Source: an uncultured Lachnospiraceae bacterium (GTDB taxonomy: Bacteria > Bacillota > Clostridia > Lachnospirales > Lachnospiraceae). Taken from it: a stretch of DNA of 40,643 nucleotides. The translations under genes and the position numbers were made by a program. The notes beneath the pieces are model-generated. The model was given only the letters and a program-made list of their open reading frames with translations, ran no database searches and was not told the DNA's origin. Shown here in pieces: positions 11,251 to 19,636 of the stretch (the stretch's first letter is position 1; every line of letters starts with the position of its first letter). The DNA lies in the NCBI GenBank assembly GCA_902761665.1, contig CACWLA010000012.1:1-40643 (forward strand). The letters run 5' to 3'.

Positions 11251-12579
11251 TCAGACCGAAAGCTTCTTATTCAGGATGTCGATGGTGTTTCTCAGGGTCT
11301 CGTCGGTTTTGATCTTGTCTTCGATGCTCCGGATGCCATGAATGACAGACGAGTGGTCAAGTCCGCCGAGGAACTGTCCGATCACCTTCTGGGTGGAATC
11401 GGTGTGCTTCTTGGCCAGATAAATGAAGACGTGGCGCGGAAGAACGTAGTTCTTATCCCTTTTCTTGGAAAGAATGTCGGAAGTCGGCACGCCGAACTGT
11501 TCCGAGACCATCTGCAGGATATAAGGAAGCGAGGCAACGGGGGCCGTATCCGGCGTGATGACGTCCTGCAGGGCATTCTGGGCCATGGCGAGGTCGATGG
11601 GAACACGCATGAGGCGGGAAGTTGCAACGACCTTGTTCAGTGCGCCTTCCAGTTCGCGGATGTTGGACTTGATGTTCGTTGCGATGTAGCCGATGACTTC
11701 GTTGTCGACGTTATAGCCTTCGGTCTCCTCTTTTTTGCGGAGGATCGCAATGCGTGTCTCATAGTCCGGCAGGCCGATATCGACCACGAGGCCGCTGGAA
11801 AAGCGCGAGCGCAGCCGGTCGTCCAGGTTGTCGATATCTTTCGGCGGACGGTCGCTGGCGATGACGATCTGCTTCTTGGCTTCATAGAGCGCCGAGAAGG
11901 TGTGGAAGAATTCTTCCTGCGTTCCTTCCTTTTTCTGAATGAACTGGATGTCGTCGATCAGCAGCAGGTCGATATAGCGGTATTTTTCGCGGAATTCGAT
12001 GTTGGTCTTCTTGCGGATCGAATCGATCATTTCGGTCATGAATTTCTCGCAGGTGACGTAAAGGACCTTCGCCTGCGGATTCTGCTTCAGGACGAAATGG
12101 CCGATCGACTGCATCAGATGCGTCTTGCCGAGACCGACGTCGCCGTAGATGAACAGGGGATTGTACATCTCACCGGGCGCTTCGGCAACGGCAAGCGACG
12201 CGGAATGCGCAAACATGTTGCTGTTGCCGACGACGAAATTGTCGAAGGTGTATTTCGGATTCAGGCTTGAAACGGCGGAGCGGTCGTCGCGGCGCGCGGC
12301 AGGTTCCGCGTCTTCCCGCGTGGAAACGAAGATCAGTTCACAGTGCTGGCCTGTCAGTTCCTCGATCGCGTACTGCAGATAGAAGGAATACCTCGCCTTG
12401 ATGAATTTAAGCGCCTGGTCGGCGCCTTCTCTGGCATAAAACAGTTTCAGCACCCCGCTGCTTAAGGAAAGGGGGCTGAGCGGCAGCAGCCAGGTATTGT
12501 AGGAAACGGTCGTCAGCTGAAGGTCGTCCCTGACTTTCTCCAGTATTTCGTTCCATTTTTCTTTGATGATGTCCAGCAT
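11251..12579 (-). CDS. dnaA: Chromosomal replication initiator DnaA
   Basis: A 442-aa DnaA. Domain I spans residues 1-80 (SYNTWLLPL), followed by a short variable linker. The AAA+ domain has Walker A GDVGLGKTH at 146-154 and Walker B LLLIDDIQF near 205-213. Domain IV is the C-terminal HTH that binds DnaA boxes; the signature usually written GGRDHTTV reads GGLDHSSV, an Arg-to-Leu change with Thr-to-Ser changes. ATG 12579 was chosen for the RBS AGAGG five nt upstream and the family N-terminus MLDIIKEKW; the frame continues upstream without homology. It is transcribed away from oriC from a promoter at 12652-12680. Confidence 0.97.
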   Translation of the reverse strand: MLDIIKEKWNEILEKVRDDLQLTTVSYNTWLLPLSPLSLSSGVLKLFYAREGADQALKFIKARYSFYLQYAIEELTGQHCELIFVSTREDAEPAARRDDRSAVSSLNPKYTFDNFVVGNSNMFAHSASLAVAEAPGEMYNPLFIYGDVGLGKTHLMQSIGHFVLKQNPQAKVLYVTCEKFMTEMIDSIRKKTNIEFREKYRYIDLLLIDDIQFIQKKEGTQEEFFHTFSALYEAKKQIVIASDRPPKDIDNLDDRLRSRFSSGLVVDIGLPDYETRIAILRKKEETEGYNVDNEVIGYIATNIKSNIRELEGALNKVVATSRLMRVPIDLAMAQNALQDVITPDTAPVASLPYILQMVSEQFGVPTSDILSKKRDKNYVLPRHVFIYLAKKHTDSTQKVIGQFLGGLDHSSVIHGIRSIEDKIKTDETLRNTIDILNKKLSV

Positions 12580-12651
12580 AGATACCTCTTTTTCGGGGCC
12601 GGGCGGTGTTAGAACTTCCAAACTATTTTAATAGGAAGAAACACCCTGTAT

Positions 12652-12680
12652 ATTCTACCGCAGATCTGCATTTTTCGCAA
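12652..12680 (-). promoter_or_regulatory. Predicted dnaA promoter
   Basis: The minus strand reads TTGCGA, a 17-nt spacer, then TAGAAT, about 70 nt upstream of the dnaA start. DnaA boxes begin 12 nt beyond the -35, so autoregulation by DnaA is plausible. Confidence 0.65.
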
Positions 12681-12905
12681 GAAAAATCATTTGTGGATGA
12701 AATTATGTTTTCCACATGATACCCACATGGAAGAACCGCGAAAAACGGCTTATTTCCGCGGTTTCGGCATAAATATCCACAAAAGCGGAGTTGTTAACAT
12801 TTTAACTTATGTGAATAACTTTGTAAAGAACTTTTTCCACGTGAAAAAGAGGAAAAATCCACAAAAAGTGGATAATCTTTATTTCTTAAGGCCCGGAAAA
12901 AGGAC

Positions 12906-12934
12906 TTGACTAACATGAAGGCGTTTTCTATAAT
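12906..12934 (+). promoter_or_regulatory. Predicted rpmH promoter
   Basis: TTGACT, a 17-nt spacer and TATAAT form a near-consensus sigma-A promoter. The predicted [16 protein letters not shown] near 12941 with a leader of about 30 nt before rpmH. Confidence 0.88.
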
Positions 12935-12971
12935 AATTAGGCTTTTACTAACATAAGGAGGTAACCATGCC

Positions 12972-13100
12972 ATGAAAATGACATTCCAGCCCAAGAAGAG
13001 AGATCGCAAGGTCCATGGTTTCCGGGCCAGAATGGCTTCCGCCGGCGGAAGGAAAGTTCTCAAAGCCCGTCGTGCCAAGGGCCGCAGATCCATTGCCTGA
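12972..13100 (+). CDS. rpmH: 50S ribosomal protein L34
   Basis: A 42-aa, very basic L34 with the family sequence [17 protein letters not shown]. It is slightly shorter than the usual 44 aa (one residue missing before VHGF, another at the end). AAGGAGG at 12955-12961 precedes two ATGs: 12967 reads ATG CCA TGA, a two-codon frame whose stop overlaps the true start ATG at 12972. The spacing is 5 nt to the first and 10 nt to the second. rnpA follows across a terminator-like hairpin. Confidence 0.96.
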   Translation: MKMTFQPKKRDRKVHGFRARMASAGGRKVLKARRAKGRRSIA

Positions 13101-13124
13101 GACCGCTGCGCCGCGGTCTTTTTT
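13100..13124 (+). terminator. Terminator or attenuator between rpmH and rnpA
   Basis: AGACCGC / GCGGTCT with a six-base loop is followed by six T residues. It begins at the last base of the rpmH stop codon. As rnpA starts only 14 nt later without a visible promoter of its own, partial termination setting the L34:RnpA ratio is likely. Confidence 0.8.
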
Positions 13125-13137
13125 CAGCAAGGGAAAG

Positions 13138-13491
13138 ATGGATAACCTGACAACTCTCAAGAAAACAGACGATTTTGAAAGGATCTACCGGGAAGGCAGA
13201 TCCGGCGGAAACCGGCTTTTTGTCCTGTACGCGGCAGAGCCGGCACCGGGCCGCGAAGGAAGGCTCGGGATCTCCGTCAGCAAGAAGGTCGCGGGCAGCG
13301 TGGGGCGCCACCGCATCCGCAGACTGATCAAGGAATGCTTCCGCCTACACATTTCGGAATGGGCCGACAGGGATTATATCGTCGTAGCCCGAAAGGAAGC
13401 CGTGGGGAAGAGCTTTTGGGAGACTGAAGCGGCACTTCTTCACCTGGGTAAGAAAATTTCGGTTTATGCGCAGCAGGGTGAGAACGAATGA
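13138..13491 (+). CDS. rnpA: Ribonuclease P protein component
   Basis: A 117-aa basic protein cofactor of RNase P, which matures tRNA 5' ends. Family pattern: [14 protein letters not shown], then [28 protein letters not shown], where the usual RNR motif reads GRHRIRR. Start at ATG 13138 after AGGGAAAG; the frame is open upstream, but that would run through the terminator hairpin and rpmH. yidD overlaps its stop by ATGA. Confidence 0.96.
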   Translation: MDNLTTLKKTDDFERIYREGRSGGNRLFVLYAAEPAPGREGRLGISVSKKVAGSVGRHRIRRLIKECFRLHISEWADRDYIVVARKEAVGKSFWETEAALLHLGKKISVYAQQGENE

Positions 13492-13721
13492 AACGCGTGT
13501 TACTGGCTTTGATCCGTTTTTATCAGAAGTACATCTCGCCCATGAAGCGCGGCGGCACATGCAAGTACATCCCGACTTGCTCGGAATACGCAAGGCAGGC
13601 CATTGAGAAGCACGGCGCTCTCAAGGGAACGGTACTGGCCGTCTGGCGTCTTTTGCGCTGCAATCCTTTCTCGCAGGGGGGCATTGACCCGGTGCCCGAA
13701 GTCTGGCCGAGAAAACACTAA
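13488..13721 (+). CDS. yidD: Membrane protein insertion efficiency factor YidD
   Basis: A 77-aa YidD with the conserved core [20 protein letters not shown] and [16 protein letters not shown]. It is a small membrane-associated protein with an amphipathic N-terminal helix that aids YidC-dependent insertion. The start overlaps the rnpA stop (ATGA). yidC follows after 18 nt. Confidence 0.96.
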   Translation: MKRVLLALIRFYQKYISPMKRGGTCKYIPTCSEYARQAIEKHGALKGTVLAVWRLLRCNPFSQGGIDPVPEVWPRKH

Positions 13722-13739
13722 ACTCCAACGGAGGAAATA

Positions 13740-14813
13740 ATGCATTTTTTACTCTTAGCCGCTGAAACGACAACGAAAACGTCGTTTTTCTACGAAAACT
13801 GGCCGATCATCAAACAGCTGATCTGGCTGTTCGGCAAGTTCATGAGCGGGATCATGTACGTTCTGGACCAGATGAACGTCTACAGCATCGCTCTCTGCAT
13901 CGTGATCTTCACGATCGTGACGAAGCTTCTTCTGACTCCGCTTACCGTCAAGCAGCAGAAATCGACCCGGATGACCAACTACATCCAGCCCGAACTTCAG
14001 GAGATCCAGAAGAAGTACCGCGGCCGGACCGATCAGGCCTCCCAGCAGGCGATGCTCGCCGAGCAGCAGGCGCTGCAGGAAAAATACGGCGTGTCGATGT
14101 TCGCGGGATGCCTCCCGATGCTCATCCAGATGCCGATCCTCTTCTCTCTGTATCCGGTCATCTACAACATGGACAAGTACGTTGACTACCTGGCCGTGCT
14201 GAAGCAGAAGCTTTCCGACGATCAGATGACGAAGATGTTCACCCTGTTCACCATCGACCTGGAAGCTGCTCCCGGCTGGAAGATCTCACTGGCCCTCCTG
14301 ATTCCGATCCTCGTCGTCGTGACGCAGTATCTGAGCTCCAAGCTGATGACCATGGGCCAGCCGAACCGCGACAACATGCCCGGCGGCAACTCCATGAAGA
14401 TCATGAACACCGTGATGCCGCTCATGCTCGGCGTCATGGCGGTCAATTTCCCGGCCTTCCTCGGCCTGTACTGGGTCACCCAGTCGGCAGTCATGGCCAT
14501 CCAGCAGCTGATCATCAACAAGATCATCTACAAGAAGCCCATTGAAGAAGTCATCAAGGAAAACATGGAGAAGGCCAATGCCAAGCGCAAGAAGAGAGGC
14601 CTGCCCGAGCTTTCCGAAAAGGCTTCCATGAGCACGCGCAACATCCGCACCACCGCGCCGGCGGCCAATAAGCCCGGCATGAGCGCGCAGCAGAAGGAAG
14701 AAGCCGTGCAGAAGGCAAAAGATTACTACAGTTCCCGTTCGGCGAACCCGAATTCGCTGGCGGCGAAGGCCCGCATGGTCCAGGATTACAACGACCGCAA
14801 CAAGAAGAATTAA
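13740..14813 (+). CDS. yidC: Membrane protein insertase YidC/OxaA
   Basis: A 357-aa insertase of the YidC/Oxa1 family. It lacks the large periplasmic domain of Gram-negative YidC. Hydrophobic segments are visible at about residues 25-45, 48-70, 118-140, 178-200 and 225-255. The groove Arg is in STRMTNYIQPELQEIQ after the second segment. The C-terminal tail is long and basic (KRKKRG and beyond) and may contact the ribosome. GGAGG is 5-9 nt upstream of ATG 13740. No lipobox cysteine is seen near the N-terminus. Confidence 0.95.
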   Translation: MHFLLLAAETTTKTSFFYENWPIIKQLIWLFGKFMSGIMYVLDQMNVYSIALCIVIFTIVTKLLLTPLTVKQQKSTRMTNYIQPELQEIQKKYRGRTDQASQQAMLAEQQALQEKYGVSMFAGCLPMLIQMPILFSLYPVIYNMDKYVDYLAVLKQKLSDDQMTKMFTLFTIDLEAAPGWKISLALLIPILVVVTQYLSSKLMTMGQPNRDNMPGGNSMKIMNTVMPLMLGVMAVNFPAFLGLYWVTQSAVMAIQQLIINKIIYKKPIEEVIKENMEKANAKRKKRGLPELSEKASMSTRNIRTTAPAANKPGMSAQQKEEAVQKAKDYYSSRSANPNSLAAKARMVQDYNDRNKKN

Positions 14814-14823
14814 GAAGGAAATT

Positions 14824-15528
14824 ATGGAATATACGACATTTACCGGAAAGACCGTTGACGATGCCATCAATAAGGCGATCGTCGAGCTGCGCATCAGCAG
14901 CGACCTGCTTGATTTTGAAGTAGAAGACAAAGGCGCCGCCGGCATCCTGGGGATCGGCGCGCGTCCGGCCGTGATCAGAGCGCGCGTGAAGGACAGCGTC
15001 GACGGCAATGCCGAAGCTTTCCTGCAGGACGTGTTCCGTTCCATGAACATGGACGTCACGGTCGTCAGCGAATACAACGAAGACGAGCACACCCTGAACA
15101 TCGATCTGCAGGGCGACGACATGGGGATCCTGATCGGCAAGCGCGGCCAGACCCTGGATTCGCTGCAGTATCTGACCAGCCTCGTGGTCAATAAGAAGAC
15201 CGAAGAATACGTCCGCGTGAAGCTGGACATCGAAAATTACCGCGAACGCCGCGAAGAAACCCTGGAAAACCTGGCGCGCAGCATTGCGGCAAAGGTCAGA
15301 AAATCGCACAAGCCCATCGTGCTTGAGCCCATGAACCCCTATGAAAGACGGATCATCCACTCCTGCCTGCAGAACGACCGCTATGTCGTGACCTCCAGTG
15401 AAGGAGAGGAACCTTACCGTCACGTGGTCGTGAGCCCGAAACGCAGCGGCAAAAAGGAATATAAGGGCGGCGCGCAGGGCGCGTTTGCCGGTTCTGCGGA
15501 TGCGGCTGAGTTCACCGAAGAGCAGTAA
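14824..15528 (+). CDS. jag: RNA-binding protein Jag/KhpB (EloR)
   Basis: A 234-aa protein with a Jag-N domain (residues 1-52, FTGKTVDDAINKA...GILGIGARPA), a type II KH domain (about 75-150, loop IGKRGQ) and an R3H domain (about 155-205, PYERRIIHSCLQ). The final 30 residues are a low-complexity tail rich in Gly and Ala. It binds RNA and is associated with cell elongation and division control in relatives. It starts 10 nt after yidC, with AGAAGGAA as RBS, so it is in the same operon. Confidence 0.94.
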   Translation: MEYTTFTGKTVDDAINKAIVELRISSDLLDFEVEDKGAAGILGIGARPAVIRARVKDSVDGNAEAFLQDVFRSMNMDVTVVSEYNEDEHTLNIDLQGDDMGILIGKRGQTLDSLQYLTSLVVNKKTEEYVRVKLDIENYRERREETLENLARSIAAKVRKSHKPIVLEPMNPYERRIIHSCLQNDRYVVTSSEGEEPYRHVVVSPKRSGKKEYKGGAQGAFAGSADAAEFTEEQ

Positions 15529-15543
15529 GCTCGGGCGTCTGGG

Positions 15544-15573
15544 GCCCTGCCGGGAGGCAGGGCTCTTACTTTT
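15544..15573 (+). terminator. Hairpin after jag
   Basis: A perfect stem GCCCTGCC / GGCAGGGC with a four-base loop is followed by TCTTACTTTT. The U tract is interrupted, so it is probably a weak terminator or attenuator before mnmE. Confidence 0.6.
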
Positions 15574-15584
15574 GGAGGAATAAG

Positions 15585-16952
15585 ATGCACAGCGATGTGA
15601 TTGCGGCGATCGCGACGGGGCTGATCCCGGGCGGGATCGGCATCGTGCGGATCAGCGGCCAGGGTGCCGTGGAGACCGCGGAAAGAATCACGGAGATCAA
15701 AGGCAAAAAACTGTCGGAGGTCACGCCCCGGCACCTTTACTACGGTTTTGTCCGGGACGGTGAAAAGCGCCTGGACGAAGCCCTGATCGCCGTGATGCGC
15801 GCGCCGCACAGCTATACGGCAGAGGATACCGTGGAGCTGCAGTGCCACGGCGGTCCGCTGGTCCTGAAACGGGTGCTGGCGGCGGCGATTAAGGCCGGCG
15901 CGCGGCTCGCAGAGCCCGGAGAGTTTTCGAAAAGGGCATTTCTGAACGGCCGTCTGGACCTCTCCGAGGCGGAAGCCGTGATGGATCTTATCCGCGCGGA
16001 GAACGATTTTGCGCGGGAAACGGCTCTTTCGCAGCTGGGCGGCAGCCTTTCGGCGGTGATCCGCGGCCTCAGGGGACAGATCCTGGAGGAAACGGCCTTC
16101 ATCGAGGCGGCGCTGGACGATCCGGAGCACATTTCCCTGGACGGCTATCCGGAAAGGCTGCAGCCGAAGCTGCAGGAGATGATCGGGGCTGTCGAAACCC
16201 TGCTTTCCGGCAGCGAAAACGGCAGGAGACTGGCAGACGGCATCCGGACCGCGATCCTCGGCCGGCCGAACGTCGGCAAGTCGTCGCTGCTGAATGCCCT
16301 GCTGGGCGAAGAGAGGGCGATCGTTACGCCGATCGCCGGGACGACGCGAGATACCATTGAAGAAACGCTGCGCCTGGGCGACGTGGTGCTGCATCTTGCG
16401 GACACCGCAGGCCTTCGGGAGACCGGCGACGAGATCGAAAAGATCGGCGTCGAGCGCGCGGAGCAGAAGGCGCGGGAGAGCGAACTCGTCCTCTACGTGC
16501 TGGACGGCTCAGAAGCGCTGGACGGGACGGACCGCGAGGCGTTGGCAAGACTGAAGGACCGGCAGTGCCTGATCCTGATCAACAAATCCGACCTGCCGCA
16601 GGTCCTGGATCCGCAGGAGGTGGAGCGGGAGACCGGCGTGGAAACGCTGCGGATCTCTGCGAAGACAGGAGAAGGGCTCGCGGAACTGCAGGAAGCCGTG
16701 GAACGGCGCTTCCTCTTTGGCGAGATCCGCCAGCAGCCGCTCGTCGTCACCAATCTGCGGCACCAGGCGCTGCTCCGGGAGACGCTGGACGCGCTGCGAA
16801 GGGTGCAGGAGAGCCTGGACCTGGGCATGCCGGAAGACTTCTTCAGCGTGGACTTCATGGAAGCCTACCGCAGCCTCGGCCTGATCCTCGGCGAGGAAGC
16901 AGAAGAGGATCTGATCAACGAAATATTCGGAAAATTCTGCTTGGGAAAGTAG
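15585..16952 (+). CDS. mnmE: tRNA modification GTPase MnmE
   Basis: A 455-aa protein. The folate-binding N-terminal domain is followed by a helical domain interrupted by the G domain: P-loop GRPNVGKSS near residue 226, switch TTRDTIEE, DTAG and NKSD. The C-terminus ends FCLGK, the usual place of the CxGK catalytic cysteine motif. With MnmG it makes cmnm5U/nm5U at the wobble base of certain tRNAs. GGAGG lies 7-11 nt upstream of ATG 15585. Confidence 0.97.
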   Translation: MHSDVIAAIATGLIPGGIGIVRISGQGAVETAERITEIKGKKLSEVTPRHLYYGFVRDGEKRLDEALIAVMRAPHSYTAEDTVELQCHGGPLVLKRVLAAAIKAGARLAEPGEFSKRAFLNGRLDLSEAEAVMDLIRAENDFARETALSQLGGSLSAVIRGLRGQILEETAFIEAALDDPEHISLDGYPERLQPKLQEMIGAVETLLSGSENGRRLADGIRTAILGRPNVGKSSLLNALLGEERAIVTPIAGTTRDTIEETLRLGDVVLHLADTAGLRETGDEIEKIGVERAEQKARESELVLYVLDGSEALDGTDREALARLKDRQCLILINKSDLPQVLDPQEVERETGVETLRISAKTGEGLAELQEAVERRFLFGEIRQQPLVVTNLRHQALLRETLDALRRVQESLDLGMPEDFFSVDFMEAYRSLGLILGEEAEEDLINEIFGKFCLGK

Positions 16953-17019
16953 AATTTAATACACAATATAGGTCTTGTTTGGGAGAAAAACGGCCTGAAA
17001 CGGCCTTTTGGGGACGGTC

Positions 17020-18924
17020 ATGATGAGAGAAGACGCATTGAATAGAGTGACGGAATGCGACGTCGCGGTGGTGGGTGCCGGCCATGCCGGCTGCGAAGCT
17101 GCCCTGGCAGCCGCACGCCTCGGCATGGAGACGGTCATGTTTACCGTCAGCGTCGACAGCATCGCGATGATGCCCTGCAATCCGAACATCGGCGGGACGA
17201 GCAAGGGCCATCTGGTCCGCGAACTGGATGCGCTCGGCGGCGAGATGGGAAAGAACATCGACAAGGCCTTCATCCAGTCCCGCATGCTGAACGAATCCAA
17301 GGGCAGCGCCGTGCATTCGCTGCGCGCCCAGGCCGACAAGCGGGAATATACGCAGCGCATGCGCGAGGTGCTGGAAAATACCCCGCATCTCGTGATCAAG
17401 CAGGCGGAAGCCGCGAAGATCCTCGTGGAGGACGGTGTCTGCTGCGGGATCGAGACGGTATCCGGCTGGAAATACCTGGCCAAGGCCGTGATCCTCTGCA
17501 CCGGGACCTACTTAAAGGCCCGCTGCGTCTACGGCGAGGTCAGCGACCCGACCGGTCCGAACGGCCTGAAGGCGGCGACGCACCTGTCGGATTCCCTGCG
17601 GGAATGCGGGATCGAGCTGCTGCGCTTCAAGACCGGGACGCCGGCGCGCATTGACGGACGTACGGTCGATTTCTCGAAGATGACGGAACAGAAGGGCGAC
17701 GACGAACTCGTGCCGTTTTCCTTCACGAACCGCGCCGAAGACATCGAAAAACCGCAGGTTTCCTGCTGGCTTACCTATACTACGGAAGAAACGCATGAGA
17801 TCATCCGCCGGAACATCGACCGTTCACCGCTGTTTTCTGGCGCGATCAAGGGGACCGGGCCGCGCTACTGCCCGTCCATTGAGGATAAGGTGGTCAAGTT
17901 CCCGGACAAGGCGCGCCACCAGCTCTTTATCGAGCCGGAAGGGCTCTATACGAACGAGCTTTATATTTCGGGGATGTCCAGTTCGCTGCCGGAGGACGTG
18001 CAGCACGCGATGATCCATACGGTGCCGGGCCTTGAGCACGCGGAGATCGTGCGGAACGCCTACGCGATCATGTATGACTGCCTGGATCCGAGACAGCTCC
18101 GGCCGACCCTGGAGCTGAAAGCGATCAAAGGGCTTTACAGCGCAGGCCAGAGCAACGGCAGCTCGGGCTATGAGGAGGCAGCGGCACAGGGCATCGTGGC
18201 CGGGATCAACGCGGCGCTGGCGATAAGGGGCGAGGAACCGATGATCCTGGACCGGAGCGAAGCCTATATCGGCGTGCTGATCGACGATCTGACGACGAAG
18301 GAAAATACCGAGCCCTATCGGATGATGACGAGCCGCGCGGAGTATCGTCTGCTGCTGCGGCAGGACAACGCGGATCTGCGCCTTACTCCGGTCGGACGGC
18401 GGGTCGGCCTCATCGATGATGCGCGCTGGGCGGCGTTTACGGCCAAGCGGGACGCGATTGAGCGCGAGATCGAACGCGTGAAGGGCGTGACGCTCGGGAC
18501 TTCGGCGCCGGTGCAGGCGCTGCTTGCGGAATACGGTTCTACGCCGCTTAAGAGCGGGATCACGATGGAGGAACTGATCCGCAGGCCGGAACTGGACTAT
18601 GAAAAGCTTCAGTCCGTCGATCCGGAGCGCCCTGAGCTTCCGGCTGACGTGCGCGAGCAGGTGAATATCGAGATCAAGTACGAGGGCTACATCCGCCGCC
18701 AGCGGCAGCAGGTGGAGCATTTCAAGAAGCTGGAATCGCGCCTGATCCCCGATGATATCGATTATTCCGACGTGGGAAGCCTCCGCATCGAGGCGGCGCA
18801 GAAACTCGAACGTTTCCGCCCGCATTCCCTCGGTCAGGCCAGCCGCATCGCCGGCGTATCTCCGGCGGACATCGCCATGCTTAACGTCTGGCTGGAGCAG
18901 AAGAAGCGCGAAACCCGGTCGTAA
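17020..18924 (+). CDS. mnmG: tRNA uridine-5-carboxymethylaminomethyl(34) synthesis enzyme MnmG
   Basis: A 634-aa FAD enzyme, partner of MnmE. The dinucleotide-binding motif [10 protein letters not shown] is near residues 19-28, followed by [12 protein letters not shown] with the conserved catalytic Cys. YEEAAAQG lies near 390 and the helical C-terminal MnmE-binding domain extends to the end. The frame opens with TTG at 17008, but ATG 17020 or 17023 after GGGGA fits better; 17020 is used. The stop codon is directly followed by a parS site. Confidence 0.96.
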   Translation: MMREDALNRVTECDVAVVGAGHAGCEAALAAARLGMETVMFTVSVDSIAMMPCNPNIGGTSKGHLVRELDALGGEMGKNIDKAFIQSRMLNESKGSAVHSLRAQADKREYTQRMREVLENTPHLVIKQAEAAKILVEDGVCCGIETVSGWKYLAKAVILCTGTYLKARCVYGEVSDPTGPNGLKAATHLSDSLRECGIELLRFKTGTPARIDGRTVDFSKMTEQKGDDELVPFSFTNRAEDIEKPQVSCWLTYTTEETHEIIRRNIDRSPLFSGAIKGTGPRYCPSIEDKVVKFPDKARHQLFIEPEGLYTNELYISGMSSSLPEDVQHAMIHTVPGLEHAEIVRNAYAIMYDCLDPRQLRPTLELKAIKGLYSAGQSNGSSGYEEAAAQGIVAGINAALAIRGEEPMILDRSEAYIGVLIDDLTTKENTEPYRMMTSRAEYRLLLRQDNADLRLTPVGRRVGLIDDARWAAFTAKRDAIEREIERVKGVTLGTSAPVQALLAEYGSTPLKSGITMEELIRRPELDYEKLQSVDPERPELPADVREQVNIEIKYEGYIRRQRQQVEHFKKLESRLIPDDIDYSDVGSLRIEAAQKLERFRPHSLGQASRIAGVSPADIAMLNVWLEQKKRETRS

Positions 18925-18940
18925 TGTTTCACGTGAAACA
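18925..18940. other. parS: parS centromere site 1
   Basis: The perfect 16-bp palindrome TGTTTCACGTGAAACA matches the conserved parS sequence bound by ParB. It starts at the base after the mnmG stop codon. Confidence 0.95.
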
Positions 18941-18965
18941 TTTTCAGGGCCGAACAGCCGGATAT

Positions 18966-18981
18966 TGTTTCACGTGAAACA
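18966..18981. other. parS: parS centromere site 2
   Basis: A second identical TGTTTCACGTGAAACA, 41 bp from the first. Confidence 0.95.
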
Positions 18982-19535
18982 TTTTTCGCCTCACGGGCAG
19001 ACCGTTCGGCAGTCCGCCCCTTTTGCGGCCCGCAGCAGACGCAGCCGTTTCCCCGGCGGCAGAACATCCGGGGCATCACGGATGTTCCGTTCTTCCGCCG
19101 TTCCTCCGGAAACCTCGTAAACCGCGAAAATGCCGGATGCATTTTCGCTGAACCTCGGTAAAAACCGCGCAGAGGAATGCGCGGTTTTTATCCGGAGACG
19201 GCGTTGCCCGGAACATGTGCTGCCTTCCGGATGTTCTGATGCCGGGTCAACGGCAGGACTGCCTGGCGGACCGGACGGGGCTGCGCTTCGCTCCTGAACG
19301 ATATTAAGCCGTTCGGCAGGAAGCACCGGCGCCGCATGATGCCGTCTTCGGATGCGGCCGCACCATCCGCGGTGCGGCCGCACTGAGCGTCAAGCCTGAA
19401 ATGCTTCGGCATTCTCAGGCGGTTCGCGAAGCTGCCGAAAAGACGGCGGAGATGCGGCGCCCTGTACTTCCCCGAACGGCGCACTATCGTGAAGGAGCGA
19501 ACGCAGAACGGACGGCCGGAAGACCGAAACTGCTG
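18982..19535. other. Non-coding spacer between two parS pairs
   Basis: About 550 bp without a credible gene; the open frames lack RBS and have no protein-like composition. It is rich in inverted repeats: AGAACATCCG / CGGATGTTC (about 19056-19086), a bidirectional terminator at 19159-19190, and GCGGCCGCACC / GGTGCGGCCGC near 19355-19382. Confidence 0.65.
19159..19190. terminator. Bidirectional terminator in the parS spacer
   Basis: TAAAAACCGCGC / GCGCGGTTTTTA, a perfect 12-bp stem with T runs on both strands. It probably ends mnmG transcription. Confidence 0.8.
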
Positions 19536-19551
19536 TGTTTCACGTGAAACA
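19536..19551. other. parS: parS centromere site 3
   Basis: An identical 16-bp TGTTTCACGTGAAACA palindrome. Confidence 0.95.
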
Positions 19552-19576
19552 TCTGCGGCGTGAAACCGGTGTTTTT

Positions 19577-19592
19577 TGTTTCACGTGAAACA
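19577..19592. other. parS: parS centromere site 4
   Basis: A fourth identical 16-bp palindrome, 41 bp from site 3, the same spacing as sites 1 and 2. It ends 9 bp before the predicted rsmG promoter, so ParB could influence rsmG-parAB transcription. Confidence 0.95.
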
Positions 19593-19600
19593 TCGGAGTA

Positions 19601-19629
19601 TTGCAAACAGACGGACGCTTTGATAAAAT
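19601..19629 (+). promoter_or_regulatory. Predicted rsmG-parA-parB promoter
   Basis: TTGCAA, a 17-nt spacer and TGA-TAAAAT (extended -10). The predicted start is about 19636, almost on the rsmG ATG at 19637, which implies a leaderless or nearly leaderless message. Confidence 0.65.
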
Positions 19630-19636
19630 ACGAAGC

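Larger units (their letters stand above)
12580..12971. other. oriC: Chromosomal replication origin (oriC)
   Basis: The AT-rich gap between divergent dnaA and rpmH. DnaA boxes (TTWTNCACA or one mismatch) are seen at 12692-12700 (-), 12708-12716 (+), 12773-12781 (+), 12810-12818 (-, perfect TTATTCACA), 12833-12841 (+), 12855-12863 (+) and 12867-12875 (-). A particularly AT-rich stretch at 12790-12836 is a candidate unwinding element. Gene orientation switches here, so forks leave in both directions co-directionally with the core genes. It also holds the dnaA and rpmH promoters. Confidence 0.92.

Noticed and set aside
16985-17010. Terminator between mnmE and mnmG
   Set aside because: The CGGCC words are mostly direct repeats with only a four-base self-complementary stem, too weak to call.
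17824-18825. A 333-codon frame opposite mnmG
   Set aside because: Antisense composition artefact of a conserved gene.
18991-19383. Possible 130-codon gene between the parS pairs
   Set aside because: No RBS, a Pro/Arg/Ser-rich non-protein-like composition, and it spans a bidirectional terminator.
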